Shown here one piece after another: positions 1 through 8,125 of a stretch of DNA of 64,000 bases (its first letter is position 1; each line of letters opens with the position of its first letter). The stretch covers positions 1 through 64,000 of the forward strand of contig NZ_JABXWI010000030.1 in the NCBI RefSeq assembly GCF_014930365.1, in the 5' to 3' direction. The translations under genes were made by a program, and so were the position numbers. The notes under the pieces are model-generated. The model saw nothing but the letters and a program-made list of their open reading frames with translations, did not search any database and had not been told where the DNA came from. The stretch is from Streptomyces caniscabiei. Its GTDB lineage: Bacteria > Actinomycetota > Actinomycetes > Streptomycetales > Streptomycetaceae.

Positions 1-81
1 ACCATCTCCCGACTTGAACGAGGCCTCAGCCGAGACGACGACCTCGCTCACGCCTACCGCGACTGGATCCAGACCGCTTGA
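1..81 (+). CDS. 3' end of an unidentified CDS (truncated by window edge)
   Basis: An open frame enters from the left edge and ends at TGA 79-81, giving the 26-residue tail TISRLERGLSRDDDLAHAYR followed by DWIQTA. It has normal Streptomyces codon bias and the next gene is convergent, so it is probably a real C-terminus. The tail is charged and helical and might be the end of a transposase or a DNA-binding protein, but I do not recognise it and too little is present to assign a function. Confidence 0.35.
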   Translation, partial: TISRLERGLSRDDDLAHAYRDWIQTA

Positions 82-140
82 CAGCAATAGGAGCTTCAAC
101 GCCGGTTCGACGCGGGATCCGGGCAGCGCGACCCTTGCCC

Positions 141-896
141 CTATCCCTGTCCTTCGGCCTGCCCCTGCCCCTGCCCCTGCCCCTGCACGATCGTCTGGAG
201 GGCCTGGGCCACGTCCGCCTCGGTGGCCTCCTTGGTGACGCCGAGGCCGCTGAGCACTCCCTCCCCGTTCTCGAACTCCAGGAGGGCGAGGAGGATGTGT
301 TCGGTGCCGATGTAGTTGTGGCCGAGGCGGAGGGCCTCGCGGAAGGTGAGTTCGAGGACCTTCTTGGCGTCGGGGCCGTAGGGGATGAGCTCGGGCACCT
401 CGGGAGCGGCCGGCGGCAGGACGGCGGTGGCGGCTTCCCGTACGGCCTCGGGGGAGAGGCCCTGGGCGACGAGTGCCTTCGCCGCGAGCCCCTCCGGTTC
501 GGCGAGGAGCCCGAGGACGAGGTGGGCCGGGACCCCCTCGACGGCGCCGGCGGCCTTGCCCTCGTTGTGCGCGGCCGCGACCACGTTCCGGGCGCGGGGG
601 GTGAAGCGGCTGAAGCCCTGGCTGGCGTCGAGGTCGTTCTCGGCCTTCGGCACGAACCGCTTCTGCGCGGCCTGGCGGGTGACGCCCATGCTCCGGCCGA
701 TGTCCGTCCAGGAGGCGCCCGACCGCCGGGCCTGGTCCACGAAGTGGCCGATCAGATGGTCGGCCACGTCGCCGAGGTGGTCCGCGGCGATGACCGCGTC
801 CTGGAGCTGGTCGAGCGGTTCCGGGTGCACCTTCTTGATGGCATCGATGAGTTCGTCGAGACGGATGGAGGCGGTGGGCCGCGGATTCGTCGTCAT
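141..896 (-). CDS. HTH-Clp_N domain regulator (ClpC2-like)
   Basis: 251 aa with no AAA+ domain. Residues about 58-82 (SGASWTDIGRSMGVTRQAAQ) form a helix-turn-helix. Residues 95-155 and 171-236 are two Clp_N repeats. The second (IPYGPDAKKVLELTFREALR then LGHNYIGTEH) closely matches the ClpC N-domain encoded at 60935-63460. The C-terminus is a QGQGQG tail from a CCCTG-repeat tract. The architecture matches mycobacterial ClpC2, a stand-alone Clp_N protein reported to repress its own gene and to sequester ClpC-targeting antibiotics; carrying that role over here is inference. Two palindromes lie at its start codon and the SD-like AAGG lies inside the first, which fits autorepression. It is downstream of and co-directional with the LysE gene. 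Confidence 0.8.
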   Translation of the reverse strand: MTTNPRPTASIRLDELIDAIKKVHPEPLDQLQDAVIAADHLGDVADHLIGHFVDQARRSGASWTDIGRSMGVTRQAAQKRFVPKAENDLDASQGFSRFTPRARNVVAAAHNEGKAAGAVEGVPAHLVLGLLAEPEGLAAKALVAQGLSPEAVREAATAVLPPAAPEVPELIPYGPDAKKVLELTFREALRLGHNYIGTEHILLALLEFENGEGVLSGLGVTKEATEADVAQALQTIVQGQGQGQGQAEGQG

Positions 897-898
897 GT

Positions 899-943
899 GT
901 CAACCTTAGGTTGACGGCCATGAGACGTCAACCCGAAGTTGAC
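899..943 (-). promoter_or_regulatory. Tandem palindromic operators at the ClpC2-like gene
   Basis: Two inverted repeats share the half-site GTCAAC: GTCAACCTTAGGTTGAC (899-915; arms of 7, centre TTA) and GTCAACCCGAAGTTGAC (927-943; arms of 6, centre of 5). Their centres are 28 bp apart. The first begins 2 nt upstream of the ATG and contains the likely ribosome-binding site, so occupancy would block both transcription and translation start. The encoded HTH protein is the likely ligand. Confidence 0.7.
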
Positions 944-971
944 ACCTCGCCTCACCTCGCCTCATCCCGCC

Positions 972-1637
972 TCACTCCGGCGCCGCCGCCAGCCGCACGG
1001 CCAGCCCCGCGAAGACGGTCCCGGTGAAGATGTTGAGCCCCCGAGCCACCCGTCGGCTGCGTCGCAGGACCTGGGTGAGGCGACCGGCGGCGAGTCCGAT
1101 CGAGCCGTCCCAGAGGAAGCCCATGACGACGATGGTGCAGCCGAGCAGCAGCAGTTGGCCGGGGACGTGGCCGAGGGAAGGGTCGACGAACTGGGGCAGG
1201 AACGCGACGTTGAAGAGGATGACTTTGGGGTTGAGCAGGTTGGTGACGGCGCCCTGCCAGGAGGCCCGCCGCAGTCCGGCGCCCGCACGGCCGTACGCCG
1301 ACGGGTCGGATTCCGTGCCGTCGCCGTCGCCGTCGCTGTCTCCGGGGGCGGAGCGGTCGCGGAACGCCTTCACCGCGAGGTACAGCAGGTAGGCGGCGCC
1401 CAGCCACCGCAGGACGTGGTAGAGGGCCGGCAGCGTCTCGAACAGGGCGGAGAGTCCCAACGCCGCGGCCACGGTGTGCACCAGCATGGCGCCGGCCACG
1501 CCCGCCGCGGCCATCACTCCGACCGCCGGTCCGCCCCGCGACCCGACAGCCACGATGAACATCATGTCGGGCCCGGGAGTCACGCAGAGCGCGAACGCCG
1601 CCACCAGAAACGCCAGATAGAGAGATCCATCAACCAT
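972..1637 (-). CDS. LysE/RhtB-family amino-acid exporter
   Basis: 221 aa from the ATG at 1637, which is preceded by AAGGTGGAG. The hydrophobic start (MVDGSLYLAFLVAAFALCVT, then PGPDMMFIV) is the family signature, with the TPGP motif after the first membrane segment. Further segments lie near residues 35-60, 65-85, 120-150, 160-185 and 195-215, and LLNPKVILF is a second conserved motif. A short acidic loop (GDSDGDGDGTESD) separates the halves. Members export basic or neutral amino acids or homoserine lactones; the substrate here cannot be told. A longer in-frame opening to 1958 lies in low-complexity DNA and is not used. Confidence 0.85.
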   Translation of the reverse strand: MVDGSLYLAFLVAAFALCVTPGPDMMFIVAVGSRGGPAVGVMAAAGVAGAMLVHTVAAALGLSALFETLPALYHVLRWLGAAYLLYLAVKAFRDRSAPGDSDGDGDGTESDPSAYGRAGAGLRRASWQGAVTNLLNPKVILFNVAFLPQFVDPSLGHVPGQLLLLGCTIVVMGFLWDGSIGLAAGRLTQVLRRSRRVARGLNIFTGTVFAGLAVRLAAAPE

Positions 1638-1740
1638 GGCTCCACCTTCGCCAGTTGATCTGCACCGGGTCGACGGATTTCCACCACCCGAGACACCCAC
1701 CTCCCACCTCCCACCACCCGGCCCACCCTCACCCCCACCC

Positions 1741-1800
1741 CGCCCCGTCAGGGGCGCGGGGAACCGCGCGAGAAGCCCCACCGGCCCGCACACGCCCCCC
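1741..1800. repeat. Dispersed GC-rich repeat, copy 1
   Basis: The 218-bp gap 1638-1855 is C-rich and holds one copy of the window-wide repeat: a CGCCCC/GGGGCG hairpin running into GGGGCGCGGGGAACCGCGCG and then CCCACCGG-CCCGCAC. It lies between the 3' end of the ABC permease gene and the start of the LysE gene. No gene is visible in the rest of the gap. Confidence 0.6.
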
Positions 1801-1855
1801 GACCGCACCCCCCACCCCCTCAGGCGCCCGACCCCCGACCTCCGACCCCGCCCCC

Positions 1856-4075
1856 CTACCTCCCCCCTCCTGCCCCAGCCCCCACCCCCACCCCGGCCAC
1901 CGCCACCACTCCACCCACCGCGACACACGCCCCCACGCACGCCCCGAGCACCTCCCACGGCACCGTCACCCCCACCGGCGCCGACAACACCCCCAACGCC
2001 CCCGCCACCCCCGCGAGATTCACCGCGGTGACCGCGATCCCCAGCAACACGCCCGCCGCCACCGCGACCAGCGCCTCACCCACCACGACCACCCGCACCT
2101 GCCCCCGCGTCGCCCCGGCCAGCCGCAGGGACCGCAGCTCCGCACCCCGCGCCGACGTGGCCATCAACAGCGTCCCGGCCAGCGAGATCCCCGCGTACAC
2201 GAGGGCGATCCCCAGCACCACGAGGAACCCGAGCCGGGTGTGCGCCTTGGTGCCGGGCCGGTTCGCCGCGAGCCACTCCCCGGTCGTCCGCACCGTCCAG
2301 CCGGCCCGCTCCGACCGCGCCCCTTCGAGCGCCGCCGCCACCCCCGCCCGCTCCACCCCGCTCCCGCGCGGAGCGACCCGCACGTCGACCCGGTCCACCA
2401 CGGCCCCGCCCGCGTTCGCGGCCGTGACGTACGCCCCGTTGTCCCCGGTCCCCTCCGCGAGCACCGCCGCGATCCGCAGCCGTACCGGCCGCCCGTCCCC
2501 GAGCCACACCCGCACGCTCTGCCCGACCTCGTGCCGCTCCCACTCCTCGTTCACGACGATGGACCGGTCGTCGAGATCCCGTACGTCCCCGGCGACCACC
2601 GGCAACCGCGACACCTCCGCGAGGCCCGCCGGGTCCGTCACCGCCCGCGCCTCGGACCGCACCAGCGCGGTCCCCTCCTCCACGACGTACACGGCGGTGG
2701 CGGCGGACCCGACCACCGTCGCCGCGCCCCCGACGGCACCCCGCACCGCCTCCTCGCGCAGCCCCGCGCCGTCCTCGGCGGTGACGACGAAGTCCGCCCC
2801 GGTCCGCGCCGCCGCCTCCGCGCCCTTCGCCCCGGCCACGGTCCCGGCCGACCCCAGCAGCGACCCGGCCAGCGCGACGGTCACCAGCACCGGCGCGGCG
2901 ACGGCCGCGGTGCGGCGTACGGACGTGGCCGCGTTCTCCCGGATCAGCAGCCCGGCGGCCCCGGGCAGCGCCGCGCCCACCAGCCGTACGACCGGCCGCA
3001 CGAAGAGCGGCGCCAGCGCGGCCACCGCCGTGATCAGCAGCATCGGCTGGGTGGTGTACGTCTTCCGCTTCAGCAGCTCGGCGGGGTCCGTCCCCAGCTT
3101 CCAGGCCAGCAACCCCACTCCGCCCACCAGCAGCAGCGAACCGATCACCCGGCGGGACAGCGGCAGCACCCCCGTGTCCACGGACGCCTCGCGCAACGCC
3201 TCGACGGGCCCGATCCGCCCGGCCCGCCGCGCCGCCACCCACGCCCCCGCGACGGCCACCGCCACACCCGTCCAGAAGGCCACGTGACACGGCCACACCA
3301 CCGCGTCCGGCACCGCGAACCAGGTCGGCGCGACCCCGCCGTCCACCAACTCCCGTACCAGCAGCGGCGCTCCCCACGCGCCCAGCGCACACCCGGCGCC
3401 CGACGCCACGAGCCCCACCGCCAGGGCCTCGCCGAGCAGCATCCGCCGCACCTGACCCGGGGTCGCGCCGGCCATCCGCAGCAGCCCGAACTCCCGCCTG
3501 CGCAGCGCCACCACGAACGCGAACGTGGACGCCGTCACGAACACCGACACGAACGTGGCGACCCCGCCGGCCGTCCCCAGCAGCGAGTTGACGGCGACCA
3601 GCGCCTCCGCGTCCCGCTCGTACGACGGATCCACCTGCCGCCGGGCGTCACCGGTCAGCACCCGCGCCCGCTCCCCGACCACCGCCCGCACCTCGGCCGC
3701 GGACGCGTCCACCCCGACCGCGTCCACGTCGGCCGCGTCCACCCCGGCCGCCCCCGCACCGCCGCCCGTGCCCGTCGTCACCGGCCCCAGCTTCCGCAGC
3801 TCCGCCAGCAACTCTCTGTCCACAGGGTGTGGACGGGCCAGCCGCTGCGAGACCCGGGCCGTACCCGGCCCCCGCCGCACCTCCACCGTGAGCCGGTCCA
3901 GGCCCGCCACCACGACGGGGGAGGAGCCGAAACGCTCCGGCGCACGCGCGGGCGGATCGAGCGACGCCGCGAGCCCCAGACCCATGGCGGTCATCACCCC
4001 GACCCCCACCATCACGGCGACGAAGGACCCGAGCAACGCGGCCCACCGCGTACGCAACGACGACAGCGTCAGCAC
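1856..4075 (-). CDS. FtsX-like ABC transporter permease (MacB/LolC type)
   Basis: 739 aa from GTG 4075. It has an N-terminal membrane helix (LLGSFVAVMVGVGVMTAMGL), a roughly 130-residue extracytoplasmic domain, three segments with the FtsX motif (RRREFGLLRMAGATPGQVRR), a central pair of segments, a second extracytoplasmic domain and a final three-helix FtsX block with RSLRLAGATRGQVR. The duplicated FtsX layout is typical of actinobacterial permeases that export or sense lipids and peptides. It overlaps the upstream ATPase gene by 7 nt (GTGCTGA), so translation is coupled. The 3' end is very GC-rich and the tail (VGVGAGAGGGR) is probably unstructured. The substrate is unknown. Confidence 0.88.
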   Translation of the reverse strand: MLTLSSLRTRWAALLGSFVAVMVGVGVMTAMGLGLAASLDPPARAPERFGSSPVVVAGLDRLTVEVRRGPGTARVSQRLARPHPVDRELLAELRKLGPVTTGTGGGAGAAGVDAADVDAVGVDASAAEVRAVVGERARVLTGDARRQVDPSYERDAEALVAVNSLLGTAGGVATFVSVFVTASTFAFVVALRRREFGLLRMAGATPGQVRRMLLGEALAVGLVASGAGCALGAWGAPLLVRELVDGGVAPTWFAVPDAVVWPCHVAFWTGVAVAVAGAWVAARRAGRIGPVEALREASVDTGVLPLSRRVIGSLLLVGGVGLLAWKLGTDPAELLKRKTYTTQPMLLITAVAALAPLFVRPVVRLVGAALPGAAGLLIRENAATSVRRTAAVAAPVLVTVALAGSLLGSAGTVAGAKGAEAAARTGADFVVTAEDGAGLREEAVRGAVGGAATVVGSAATAVYVVEEGTALVRSEARAVTDPAGLAEVSRLPVVAGDVRDLDDRSIVVNEEWERHEVGQSVRVWLGDGRPVRLRIAAVLAEGTGDNGAYVTAANAGGAVVDRVDVRVAPRGSGVERAGVAAALEGARSERAGWTVRTTGEWLAANRPGTKAHTRLGFLVVLGIALVYAGISLAGTLLMATSARGAELRSLRLAGATRGQVRVVVVGEALVAVAAGVLLGIAVTAVNLAGVAGALGVLSAPVGVTVPWEVLGACVGACVAVGGVVAVAGVGVGAGAGGGR

Positions 4076-4914
4076 GTCACACCTCCGTCGGCGCCGACGG
4101 AGGCGCCGTCGCCTGCCGCGCCGTCGCCCGCCGCCCGCTCCAGCCCCGCCATACGCGCCGCCACCGCCTCGACCGACGGCCGGACCAGCTCCCCGCTCAC
4201 CCGGCCGTCGACCAGGAACACCACCCGGTCCGCGTACGAGGCGGCCACCGGATCATGGGTCACCATCACCGTGGTCTGCCCCTCCCGGTCCACCAACTCC
4301 CGCAACAGCCGCAGCACTTCACGGCTGGTCGTGGTGTCCAGCGCCCCGGTGGGCTCGTCGCCGAAGAGCACGGCGGGGCGGGTGATCAACGCCCGGGCCA
4401 GGGCGACCCGCTGCTGCTGGCCGCCGGACAGCTGCGTGGGCCGGTGCCCGGCCCGCTCGGCCAGCCCCACCCGGCCCAGGGCCTCGCGCACCGCACCCCG
4501 CGAGGGGCGCCGCCCGGCGAGCCGCAGCGGCAGGGCGACGTTCTGCGCGGCGGTCAGGGAGGGGAGGAGGTTGAAGGCCTGGAAGACGAAGCCGATCCGC
4601 TCCCGGCGCAGCAGCGTCAGCCGCCGCTCGCTCAGCCCGGCCAGCTCCACACCGTCGACCCGCACGGTCCCGCCCGACGGCCGGTCGAGCCCCGCCGCAC
4701 ACTGCAACAGCGTCGACTTCCCCGACCCCGAGGGCCCCATCACCGCCGTGAAGGTCCCGACCCCGAAGTCCAGGTCCACCCCGTCGAGCGCGGCGACCGC
4801 CCCGTACGCCCGGCGCAGCCCCCGTACCCGTACGGCGACACCCGCCGTCTCCCCGTCCCCCGCCGACACCCTGCCCGCCTCCGAGGAGGCCCTGTCTCTC
4901 TCTACCGTGGTCAT
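4069..4914 (-). CDS. ABC transporter ATP-binding protein (MacB family)
   Basis: 281 aa from ATG 4914. Walker A is GPSGSGKST near residue 60, the Q-loop is FQAFNLLP, the signature LSGGQQQRVALARAL, and Walker B VLFGDEPTGALD. The VFQAFNLLP and DEPTGALD forms are typical of the MacB/LolD class that partners FtsX-type permeases, and the permease gene follows with a 7-nt overlap. The C-terminal 30 residues are Gly/Ala-rich. A longer reading to 5349 would extend into the opposing gene and has no support. An inverted repeat lies 57 bp upstream. Confidence 0.9.
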   Translation of the reverse strand: MTTVERDRASSEAGRVSAGDGETAGVAVRVRGLRRAYGAVAALDGVDLDFGVGTFTAVMGPSGSGKSTLLQCAAGLDRPSGGTVRVDGVELAGLSERRLTLLRRERIGFVFQAFNLLPSLTAAQNVALPLRLAGRRPSRGAVREALGRVGLAERAGHRPTQLSGGQQQRVALARALITRPAVLFGDEPTGALDTTTSREVLRLLRELVDREGQTTVMVTHDPVAASYADRVVFLVDGRVSGELVRPSVEAVAARMAGLERAAGDGAAGDGASVGADGGVTC

Positions 4915-4970
4915 GCCCCAAGCGAACCGTCCCCGCCCGGCCCGCACACGACGTCTGAGGGGCGTCCTGG

Positions 4971-4990
4971 GGGTAGGGCCAGCACTACCC
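4971..4990. promoter_or_regulatory. Inverted repeat upstream of the FtsX-type ABC operon
   Basis: GGGTAGGGCCAGCACTACCC: arms GGGTAG/CTACCC around 8 bp. It lies in the 170-bp divergent spacer between the ABC operon (minus, start 4914) and the DUF2786 gene (plus, start 5085). The symmetry suggests a dimeric regulator site, possibly for a response regulator. No regulator gene is adjacent. Confidence 0.4.
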
Positions 4991-5084
4991 TTCCGCGCGG
5001 TCCACCGCGCCTTCGGGAAGCGCAACCCCGCCCCGCAACCCCGCCCCGGAACCCCCACCCCACGCCCATGACACGATCGAACAC

Positions 5085-6287
5085 GTGAGTACGACCAGCA
5101 CGGTGGACCGCGCCTTCGAGGCGGCGCTCTACGCCGACACCGACGCCGCCCTCGACACCGGCGCCTCCCTGCTCGCCGCCGACCCGGCGGCCGACGCCGA
5201 ACTCGCCCGGCGCGGACGGGAGTTCGTCGCCGGGGCCTGGCGACGGGGCTGGCAGCCCGCCGACGTCGTCCGGTACGCGCGACGCGAGCTGGCGGACGAG
5301 CACGTACGGCTGCTCGCACGGCTCGTCGTCGCCGAGCACGAGGAGACACGCGCGGGCGCCCGCCCCCAGCCGCCCGGTCCCCGCTGGTCCGCCCAGCTCG
5401 ACGAGATCGCGGAACTCGCCGCCCACCCCACCCGCGCGGACCGCTTCTCGCACGCCACCGTGTCCCTGGAGCTGTACCGCCTCCTCCTGCGCCTGCCCAC
5501 CCTCGACCCCCTGGACCGCCCGCGGGAGGCCGGCGCCGGCAAGAACTCGCCCCACCCCGAGTCCCGCATGCTCAGCCGGATCCGCGCGCTGCTCGCCAAG
5601 GCGGAGGCGACCGGATTCCCGGAGGAGGCGGAGGCGCTCAGCGCGAAGGCGCAGGAGCTGATGGCGCGGCACAGCATCGACGAGGCGCTGCTCGCGGCCC
5701 GCGCGCACAGCAAGGACGCGCCCGGCGCGTGCCGGATCGGCGTCGACCCGCCGTACGAGACGGCCAAGGCGGTCCTCCTCGACGCGGTCGCCCGGGCCAA
5801 CCGCTGCGAGGCCGTGTGGAACGAGGCCCTCGGGTTCTCCACGGTGGTCGGGTTCGAGGCCGACCTGGAGGTGGTCGAGCTGCTGCACACCTCGCTCCTC
5901 GTGCAGGCCACCACCGCCATGACCAAGGCGGAGGCGGCCCAACGCAAGGGCGGCCGCAAGCGGACCAAGACCTTCCGGCAGTCCTTCCTGGCCGCCTACG
6001 CCCACCGCATCGGCGACCGGCTGGCGGCGGTCGCCGAGGCCCAGGTCGCCGAGGCGCGGGCCGCCGCGGCGGAGGCCGGGGGCGCGGACGGGGCGGGTGC
6101 CCCGGAACAGGACCTGCTGCCCGTCCTCGCCGCCCGTGACGTCGCCGTCCACGACGAGTTCAGCCGGATGTTCCCGGACACGGTCACCACCCGCGTCCGG
6201 GGCGTCAGCGACCTCGCCGGCTGGCGACAGGGCGCCGAAGCGGCGGACCGCGCCCAGGTCAGGGCACGCCCCCGGCTCCCCTCATGA
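5085..6287 (+). CDS. DUF2786 domain-containing protein
   Basis: 400 aa from GTG 5085. The DUF2786 hallmark is near residues 163-205: ESRMLSRIRALLAKAEATGF followed by PEEAEALSAKAQELMARHSID. The N-terminal 150 residues are Ala/Arg-rich helices. The C-terminal half (AKAVLLDAVARANRCEAVW, FRQSFLAAYAHRIGDRL) is the conserved region found with DUF2786 in actinomycetes and phages. The function is not established. It is a single gene, divergent from the ABC operon; the next gene downstream is convergent. Confidence 0.8.
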   Translation: MSTTSTVDRAFEAALYADTDAALDTGASLLAADPAADAELARRGREFVAGAWRRGWQPADVVRYARRELADEHVRLLARLVVAEHEETRAGARPQPPGPRWSAQLDEIAELAAHPTRADRFSHATVSLELYRLLLRLPTLDPLDRPREAGAGKNSPHPESRMLSRIRALLAKAEATGFPEEAEALSAKAQELMARHSIDEALLAARAHSKDAPGACRIGVDPPYETAKAVLLDAVARANRCEAVWNEALGFSTVVGFEADLEVVELLHTSLLVQATTAMTKAEAAQRKGGRKRTKTFRQSFLAAYAHRIGDRLAAVAEAQVAEARAAAAEAGGADGAGAPEQDLLPVLAARDVAVHDEFSRMFPDTVTTRVRGVSDLAGWRQGAEAADRAQVRARPRLPS

Positions 6288-6333
6288 CGAGAAGACCACC
6301 CCGGCCCCGGCGGCTCGGTCGCCGCCCACCGGC

Positions 6334-6903
6334 TCAGTCGCCCACCGGCAGGAACGGCCCCACCGTCGCCTCCAACGTGCTCTCGGACTTCACCGCGACC
6401 TCGGGGTCCGGCCACTTGAAGCTGCTGACCTTGCTGTCCCCGGGCAGGGTCAGCTTCAGCTGGTCCACGGCGGCACTCTTCTCCGCGTCACCGGCGACCC
6501 CGCGCACGTAGAAGACGGAGAAGCTCATCGACTGACCGCCCTGGAGCGTCACCTCGGTCTCCTCGGACGCGCCCTCCTGCGGCTGGAGCGCCCAGGACTT
6601 GTCACCGGCGACGAGGTCGACCCCGGCGAGCCCCTTCAGCGTGCAGGCGGCGTCGCCCTTGTTGGTGACGGTGACCGGGACGGCCCCCTCGTCCCCGGCG
6701 GCCGGGGCCGCGCTGCTGGGACCGACCTCGAAGCCGACCCGCGCGGCCGTGCACGCGCCCTTCCGCGCGCTCTCGGTGGTGGCGGCCCCGGTCTTGCCGT
6801 CGTTCCCGCCGTCACCTCCATCACCCCCGTCACTCCCGCTACAGGCGGTCAGCGTGAGGGCCGCGAGAAGGGCGGCGGCGATGGCGGTCGGAGCGGTGCG
6901 CAT
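6334..6903 (-). CDS. Secreted lipoprotein, DUF4232-like
   Basis: 189 aa. The lipoprotein signal peptide MRTAPTAIAAALLAALTLTA is followed by the lipobox cysteine (LTAC), then a Gly/Asp-rich linker (SGSDGGDGGDGGNDG) and a beta-rich domain of about 130 residues. C51 and C87 (ACTAARVGFEVG, DAACTLKGLAGVDL) and the repeated TVTNKG-type strand pattern fit the DUF4232 family of actinobacterial surface lipoproteins. The ligand is unknown. The other lipoprotein gene lies upstream on the same strand but is separated by a very strong hairpin, so they are probably separate transcripts. Confidence 0.78.
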   Translation of the reverse strand: MRTAPTAIAAALLAALTLTACSGSDGGDGGDGGNDGKTGAATTESARKGACTAARVGFEVGPSSAAPAAGDEGAVPVTVTNKGDAACTLKGLAGVDLVAGDKSWALQPQEGASEETEVTLQGGQSMSFSVFYVRGVAGDAEKSAAVDQLKLTLPGDSKVSSFKWPDPEVAVKSESTLEATVGPFLPVGD

Positions 6904-6961
6904 GGGGGTTCCCGGTGGAGTTCGTGGCTGTCACAGCACAGCCGGTGGCGGTGTGAACGTG

Positions 6962-7001
6962 CGGACGGGCCACGGAACCCGGAGGTTCCGTGGCCCGTCC
7001 G
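6962..7001. terminator. Perfect 18-bp hairpin
   Basis: CGGACGGGCCACGGAACC pairs perfectly with GGTTCCGTGGCCCGTCCG around a CGGA tetraloop. It lies in the 239-bp gap between two co-directional lipoprotein genes, where it would end transcription of the upstream one (7143-7739, minus) although there is no T-tract. Confidence 0.65.
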
Positions 7002-7080
7002 ACACATGATCTCCGACCCGAGGGCCGCGCGAGGCACAATTCCACCGGCCCACGGCCGGATGACCCCCGCCCCCCGCTAC

Positions 7081-7137
7081 CCGAAGCCCTCGCTGCCCGA
7101 AGCCCTCGCTGCCCGAAGTCCCCGCTGCCCGAAGGGA
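7081..7137. repeat. 16-bp tandem repeat, about 3.5 units
   Basis: The units CCGAAGCCCTCGCTGC, an identical second copy, CCGAAGTCCCCGCTGC and a partial CCGAAGGGA run just past the stop of the second lipoprotein gene. This is a short minisatellite, likely to vary between strains. No coding role is seen. Confidence 0.7.
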
Positions 7138-7142
7138 CAGGT

Positions 7143-7739
7143 CTACGACCCCGCGCTCGCCGTGGGCAGATCCGTCGGCAGCCCGGACGGCATCGACCCG
7201 TCCGCCTTCCGGAACGTCTCCTCGCCGACGCCGCCCTCCCAGGTGATCGTGAGGGACTTGGCGGCGACCTTGTCCACCATGCCCTCGGTGCGGTCGTCGC
7301 TGCCGTCCTGGCACTTGAGGCTGATCATCTGCATGTTCGCCGCGTCGGAGACCTTGCCGCTGCACACCGAGGTGCCGACGAACAGGGCGGCCTCGTCGCC
7401 GTTGACGAACAGGGCGACCGGCTTGCCGCCGGTCGTGGCCAGCCAGTTGCCCTGAAGTTCGGTCTCGGCGCCGGAGGAGTCCCCCGAGCCGCCGCTGTCC
7501 GACCCCTTCGTCGCCGAGGGGGCGGCCGACGACTCCTTGTCCGCGGAGTCCCCGTCACCGCCGCCGCTGCACGCCGTCAGCACGAGCGCGGCCGCGAGCC
7601 CGACCACCCCGGCCACGACACGCGGCCCCCGACGGCCGGAGAAGGCCCCGGAACCCCGGGAAACCCCGGCAGCCCCGCTCACCGGCTCTGTCGCCGTCGC
7701 CCCCATCGCCGTGGTCGCCCCGCTCGCCCTAGTCATCAC
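7143..7739 (-). CDS. Hypothetical lipoprotein
   Basis: 198 aa. A long N-terminal region (about 40 residues) precedes the hydrophobic segment VVAGVVGLAAALVLTACSGG with its LTAC lipobox, then a Ser/Gly/Asp linker and a domain of about 110 residues (ELQGNWLATTGGKPVALFVN, VCSGKVSDAANM, SLKCQDGSDDRTEGMV) with two cysteines that could form a disulfide. The pre-signal region is long, so the true start may be further downstream. I do not recognise the mature domain; it is probably an extracytoplasmic surface protein. Confidence 0.65.
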   Translation of the reverse strand: MMTRASGATTAMGATATEPVSGAAGVSRGSGAFSGRRGPRVVAGVVGLAAALVLTACSGGGDGDSADKESSAAPSATKGSDSGGSGDSSGAETELQGNWLATTGGKPVALFVNGDEAALFVGTSVCSGKVSDAANMQMISLKCQDGSDDRTEGMVDKVAAKSLTITWEGGVGEETFRKADGSMPSGLPTDLPTASAGS

Positions 7740-7857
7740 TGGAGTTCTCCCGAGAGTGTGGCCGGATCCGGTCGCCGCGGCGACAGCGGCAAGCTACCAG
7801 CAGCGCCTCGGCGACAACCGGCCGGGAACTGTGAGAACCCCGAGGACGACAGAACAC

Positions 7858-8010
7858 CCCGGCACACACACGGAGACCTTCCCCGGCACCCGCACCGAGA
7901 CCCACCCCGGCGCGGACACAGAGAGCCGCCCTTGCGCCCGCGCCGAGACCTCCCCCCGGCGCGCACACCGAGACCTGCCCCGCCACCCGCACCGAGACCC
8001 ACCCCCGGCG
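7858..8010. repeat. Degenerate 24-bp tandem repeat in the intergenic gap
   Basis: The 386-bp gap 7740-8125 contains about six imperfect 24-bp units, such as GCACCGAGACCCACCCCGGC plus 4 nt and GCGCCGAGACCTCCCCCCGG plus 4 nt, fading into C-rich DNA to about 8100. The period is a multiple of three and one plus-strand frame stays open with a G(T/A)xTE-type 8-residue repeat, but there is no start or SD. It lies between the 3' end of rpsN and the lipoprotein promoter. Confidence 0.6.
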
Positions 8011-8125
8011 CCCGCGCCCCGGCACCCGTCCCCAGCGCCCGCGCCCCCGCTCCCGGCCCGGCGCCCGCCCCCCGTCGCGCCCGCCCGCCCCGGCACCCGC
8101 CCCGCCCGCCCCCGACACCCGCGCC

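Noticed and set aside
1655..5071. Very long plus-strand open frame opposite the ABC transporter genes
   Set aside because: Composition is Pro/Arg/His-rich with no domain, and the minus strand encodes a clear ATPase-permease pair. It is a high-GC antisense artefact.
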